NCBI GenBank assembly: GCA_937915065.1
Contig: CALDMR010000072.1
Span: 1 to 17,176, forward strand
DNA length: 17,176 bases
Source: an uncultured Clostridia bacterium
GTDB lineage: Bacteria > Bacillota > Clostridia > Oscillospirales > Oscillospiraceae
Direction of reading: 5' to 3'
The notes below the pieces were generated by a model that was not told where the DNA came from, ran no database searches, and saw only the letters and a list, made by a program, of their open reading frames with translations. The stretch's first letter is position 1; each line of letters starts with the position of its first letter. Position numbers and translations under genes: made by a program. This document shows, piece after piece, positions 14,484-17,176 of the stretch.

Positions 14484-15032
14484 TCACAACACGGAGGGCA
14501 CGAGTCTGTCGGAAGGAGACGGAATCACTTCTGCATCCACCATCAGGCCCTTTGCCTCGGCGACAGCACAGCCTGCCTCGACACCGGTTTCCACGGCAGC
14601 CACATCACCAGTGAAGGTGAAGAAGGACTTGCCGCCCAGGCCAGTGCCCAAACGAATCTCGATGGGCTCCAGCTCGGCAGCCTTCAGGATCTGGTCGGCT
14701 GCAGTGATCATGGTAGCCACAGAGAAGGTTTCGAAAATGCCCAGTGCCGTTACATGCTCGGGCATCGTTGCACCGGTGATTGCGGGGAAAATACCGTGAT
14801 GTACATTCGGGATCACCAAGGAGTCCACGAAATACTCGCCGGCGAACTTCTCGCCGATGTGGACAGAGTCCTGCACAGCGGCCACATCACCCTCGACCAG
14901 AGCGATGTACTTGCCCGGGCAGATCGTCTGCGCGGTCACGATCTCGACTTCGGAAATCTTGACCATCTGATCGGCCGCGTAAATACCGCGGGCGATACTG
15001 GAAAATTCAACCATTCCAATTGCAATAGCCAT
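14484..15032 (-). CDS. pduT: PduT-type tandem-domain (BMC-T) shell protein with Fe-S site
   Basis: This 182-residue protein has two BMC domains in tandem (about 1-90 and 93-182), so it assembles as a trimer that mimics a hexamer. The first domain carries QTICPGK with Cys at residue 38, the same place as the cysteine that binds a 4Fe-4S cluster at the pore of Salmonella PduT. LVIPNVHHGIFPAITG links the domains, as in PduT, and the second ends VDAEVIPSPSDRLVPSVL. Length matches PduT (184 residues). The ATG lies one base after the pduS stop, so translation is probably coupled. PduT and PduS are known partners in moving electrons across the shell, and the adjacency supports that here. Confidence 0.95.
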   Translation of the reverse strand: MAIAIGMVEFSSIARGIYAADQMVKISEVEIVTAQTICPGKYIALVEGDVAAVQDSVHIGEKFAGEYFVDSLVIPNVHHGIFPAITGATMPEHVTALGIFETFSVATMITAADQILKAAELEPIEIRLGTGLGGKSFFTFTGDVAAVETGVEAGCAVAEAKGLMVDAEVIPSPSDRLVPSVL

Positions 15033-15033
15033 A

Positions 15034-16362
15034 TCAACCCATCCTTATCACAATAAACTTGTTTCCACATTCAGTAACAGTACCGGAGACGCTGGCATGA
15101 ACCGGTGCACCCAAAGCGCCTTCGGGGATCTGGCCGATCAGCTGGCCTGCCTGCACATGATCGCCGACGGAAACAACGGGAACTGCAGGAGCGCCGACAT
15201 GCTGGCTCAGTGCAATGCGCACCTCGGAGGGCTGCAGAGTCTCTTCCGTCCAGGGAGCCGGGCGGTCAAACTCACGCAGGCCCAAGCGGGCAACCAGACG
15301 CTTGCTGGGTACCAAACGGTACTTCCGTGCTTCACGCGGCTGGAACTCTGTTTCCGTAGGCTGATAGCGTACCTTTGCCTCTGCCATGTTCTGCTTGAAA
15401 ATCGCATTGGTCAGACGCGGATGCAGGTTGGCAGGGCAGGAGAAATATTCACACAGGTTACACTGGCAGCACAGAGATGCGATCTTCTGGGCTTCCACAT
15501 CATTGGGAGCATAGCTCAGCACACGCATCATCTTATGGGGCTGCATATTGTGGCCCAGCAGGAAACGGGGGCACAAATCCGTGCACATACGGCACTGTTC
15601 GCAAGCAGAGCGGTTCACGCGCCGTGCCTGATCGAAGGTCACAGACTTTTTCTTGATCAGAGGATGATCCTTCTTCAAGATGATAAAGCCCTTATCCTTC
15701 TTGCTGATAAAGCCGCCCAGATCTTCCAGCAGGGGGCCCATCATGGGGCCACCGGCAATGATGCCGTAATCGCTGAAATCTTCAATGCCGCTCATCTTCA
15801 GCACATCGATGGTGGGCGTACCCACAGGCACCTTCACCGTCTTGCGCTGGGGGATATCACCGGCCAAGGGGATATACTTTTCCGTAACTGCCTTGCCGTT
15901 CTGTGCGTTATACACATTCAGGCAGGTTTCGGAGTTGATGACAACGCAGCCCACATTGATCGGGATGCCTGCCTCGGGCACCACGCGACCGGTCAGCTGG
16001 TAAACCAGAACCTGCTCATCGCCTGCGGGATAGATATCCGGCAGGATGCCCACGGAGACGTAATCACCAACGCCCAATGCTTTGATATGTTCTTCCAGAA
16101 TCTCAATGACATCATGGTGCTTGCCCTTGATGCCGATAATTGCCTTCGCTGCACCTACCAGTTCGCCGGCGGCCTTAAATCCCTTGATAATCTCATCGGG
16201 ATACATTGCCATCAGCTGCTGGTCCACGCGAAGCAGCGGCTCACATTCCGCACCATTCATGAGGATGTATTCCGCTTTGCAGTTCAACTTTGCATGTGTC
16301 GGAAAACCTGCGCCACCGGCACCGATGACACCGGCTTCTTTTACCTGCTCAAGAAGACTCAT
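15034..16362 (-). CDS. pduS: PduS-type / RnfC-like flavin and Fe-S oxidoreductase
   Basis: This 442-residue RnfC-family reductase is associated with microcompartments. Residues 11-25 (GVIGAGGAGFPTHAK) are the glycine-rich nucleotide/FMN site, followed by MNGAECEPLL. An SLBB-like segment lies in the middle (about 170-215). Two ferredoxin-type cysteine sets follow: CEQCRMCTDLCP (C254, C257, C260, C264) and CCQCNLCEYFSCP (C298, C301, C304, C309). The C-terminal 60 residues form the RnfC-type barrel-sandwich domain. PduS was first described as a cobalamin reductase, but in loci without B12 enzymes it may instead recycle NAD+. No B12 enzyme is visible here. The ATG at 16360-16362 is chosen because AGGAGG is 8 nt upstream; an in-frame GTG three codons earlier is too close. 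It lies between eutN and pduT. Confidence 0.95.
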   Translation of the reverse strand: MSLLEQVKEAGVIGAGGAGFPTHAKLNCKAEYILMNGAECEPLLRVDQQLMAMYPDEIIKGFKAAGELVGAAKAIIGIKGKHHDVIEILEEHIKALGVGDYVSVGILPDIYPAGDEQVLVYQLTGRVVPEAGIPINVGCVVINSETCLNVYNAQNGKAVTEKYIPLAGDIPQRKTVKVPVGTPTIDVLKMSGIEDFSDYGIIAGGPMMGPLLEDLGGFISKKDKGFIILKKDHPLIKKKSVTFDQARRVNRSACEQCRMCTDLCPRFLLGHNMQPHKMMRVLSYAPNDVEAQKIASLCCQCNLCEYFSCPANLHPRLTNAIFKQNMAEAKVRYQPTETEFQPREARKYRLVPSKRLVARLGLREFDRPAPWTEETLQPSEVRIALSQHVGAPAVPVVSVGDHVQAGQLIGQIPEGALGAPVHASVSGTVTECGNKFIVIRMG

Positions 16363-16377
16363 ATTGAACACCTCCTG

Positions 16378-16647
16378 TTATTCGTCAAATTCACAGTCTT
16401 CATCAATAATACCAATCACTACGGCGTCCACAGGGATCGAATCATCGCCGACCATTCTTCTTGCCGAAGAACCCGTCGTTACAATCACGCGTTCACCAAT
16501 GCCGGCACTGATGATATCCACCACGATCAGCCGCTTGCCCTGGTCAGGGCCGCCGCCGATCACTTCTGCCAGCATAAACTTCAATCCATTCAGGCACTCG
16601 GCCTTTCTGGTCGCCCAGATATTATCAATCAATTTCGCCGTTAACAT
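16378..16647 (-). CDS. eutN: BMC-P pentameric vertex protein (EutN/CcmL family)
   Basis: This 89-residue beta-barrel protein forms pentamers that close the vertices of the polyhedral shell. The sequence starts MLTAKLIDNIWATRKAECLN and includes LNGLKFMLAEV, the middle RLIVVDIISAGIGERVIVTT block, then SSARRM and PVDAVVIGIID near the end. All are typical of the EutN_CcmL family, and the length is normal. GGGG lies just before the ATG, and the start is 6 nt after the stop of the upstream small BMC-like gene, so the two are probably translationally coupled. It is the only vertex protein in the window. Confidence 0.95.
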   Translation of the reverse strand: MLTAKLIDNIWATRKAECLNGLKFMLAEVIGGGPDQGKRLIVVDIISAGIGERVIVTTGSSARRMVGDDSIPVDAVVIGIIDEDCEFDE

Positions 16648-16653
16648 GGTTTT

Positions 16654-16953
16654 TTACCCCTTCTTCTCCATCTGGCTTTGGATCTTCTCCATCGCCTCCT
16701 CCACAGCGGCAGTGTCGCCGAAAATCGCCAACAGGATCATATTCTGCGGACAACTGCCCTTGATGTCTTCCACAGTGACGCCTGTTGCCTTTTCAGCAAT
16801 ATCCGAGGCTACCACCATTTCGATCATCCGGCCCTGTACCAGGCCCACTGCGTCCACGCCATAGGGCGGAAGCTCCTTGGAATTGGAGCCTTTACGACGC
16901 ATTAAAATATCGATGGTCCCCTTTGACGGGGATTTGATGATGTAAAAATCCAT
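16654..16953 (-). CDS. Divergent small BMC-domain-like protein
   Basis: This 99-residue protein sits inside the BMC operon between eutJ and eutN. Residues about 31-95 can be laid over a BMC domain: YGVDAVGLVQGRMIEMVVAS corresponds to the usual ALGLIETKGL...EAAD stretch, and NMILLAIFGDTAAVEEAMEKI corresponds to the VTV..GDVGAVKAA strand and helix. The usual Lys-Ala-Ala motif, the HxxPRPH ending and the pore glycines are not recognisable. The first 30 residues (MDFYIIKSPSKGTIDILMRR) are an added basic and hydrophobic segment. AAAGGAA lies upstream and the gene starts 15 nt after eutJ. I place it as a minor or degenerate shell-family protein. It could instead be an assembly factor with the same fold. 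Confidence 0.65.
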   Translation of the reverse strand: MDFYIIKSPSKGTIDILMRRKGSNSKELPPYGVDAVGLVQGRMIEMVVASDIAEKATGVTVEDIKGSCPQNMILLAIFGDTAAVEEAMEKIQSQMEKKG

Positions 16954-16968
16954 GTCCGGGTTCCTTTC

Positions 16969-17176
16969 TTAATACATCTCTTCCTGTTTGCAATTCAGCG
17001 CGATACCAAGCGGCGTTGCAAACATAGGATTTTTCGGCTTACGTGTCGGTATACCAGTCCGCTTCTGAATGATATCTTCAATGCCGGTCAGGCAGCAGGT
17101 ACCGCCTACCAGATAGATCTCATCCACATCATAGCCCTGGATGTGCTGCTTGATGATTGCTGCAACCTTTTCCACC
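16969..17176 (-). CDS. eutJ: EutJ-like Hsp70-family protein (C-terminal part)
   Basis: The frame is open at the right edge, so only the last 68 codons are seen. The fragment has GYDVDEIYLVGGTCCLTGIE, the nucleotide-binding-domain strand and turn with VGGT characteristic of Hsp70/actin-type ATPases, and ends with FATPLGIALNC as in EutJ proteins of Firmicute BMC loci. EutJ is a short Hsp70-like protein of unproven role, thought to act as a chaperone or a reactivation factor for the signature enzyme. It lies 15 nt upstream of the small BMC-like gene, in the same operon. Confidence 0.85.
   Translation of the reverse strand, partial: VEKVAAIIKQHIQGYDVDEIYLVGGTCCLTGIEDIIQKRTGIPTRKPKNPMFATPLGIALNCKQEEMY

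Overview
This window is about 17 kb of a low-to-medium GC, single-membrane Firmicute, most likely a gut Clostridium-class organism related to Oscillospiraceae. The evidence for this is an SLH-anchored surface protein, Gram-positive style lipoprotein and AGGAGG ribosome binding sites, a YesN-type two-component system, a DUF4037/DUF4125 pair, and a bacterial microcompartment (BMC) locus of Firmicute type. The assignment is an inference from gene content. All well-supported genes lie on the minus strand, so transcription runs from right to left.

Right part (17176 to about 10374): the 3' half of a BMC operon. In transcription order it holds the end of eutJ, a divergent small BMC-like protein, a EutN/CcmL vertex protein, a PduS-type flavin/Fe-S reductase, a PduT-type tandem-domain shell protein with its Fe-S cysteine, a EutQ-like cupin protein, a BMC-H shell protein with a long acidic linker and a C-terminal SAP/Rho-N-like domain, a CoA-acylating aldehyde dehydrogenase with a C-terminal encapsulation helix, a PduL phosphotransacylase, and a canonical BMC-H shell protein. 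A rho-independent terminator follows. The inferred pathway is aldehyde to acyl-CoA (dehydrogenase) to acyl-phosphate (PduL) to acid (EutQ-type kinase), with PduS/PduT handling electron or cofactor exchange through the shell. The signature enzyme that makes the aldehyde is not in the window and probably lies beyond the right edge, so the substrate cannot be named. The pduL reading frame is broken by an internal deletion plus frameshift exactly where the two halves of the protein meet.

Middle part (10188 to 4634): a separately transcribed secreted protein with a CehA/McbA-like PHP metallo-phosphoesterase domain and three SLH repeats, closed by a strong terminator. It is followed by a two-component pair: a cytosolic PocR-domain histidine kinase and a YesN/AraC-type response regulator. 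PocR-type regulators are known companions of BMC loci, so this pair is the best local candidate for controlling the BMC operon. A perfect 9-bp inverted repeat lies upstream of it.

Left part (about 4120 to 1): a two-gene DUF4037-DUF4125 unit with a good sigma-A promoter and a strong terminator. Next comes the start of a branched-chain-amino-acid-type (Liv) ABC transporter: substrate-binding lipoprotein, intergenic hairpin, and a LivH permease running off the left edge. The stretch at about 4118-4590 has no convincing gene but contains small inverted repeats and a possible plus-strand promoter and terminator.
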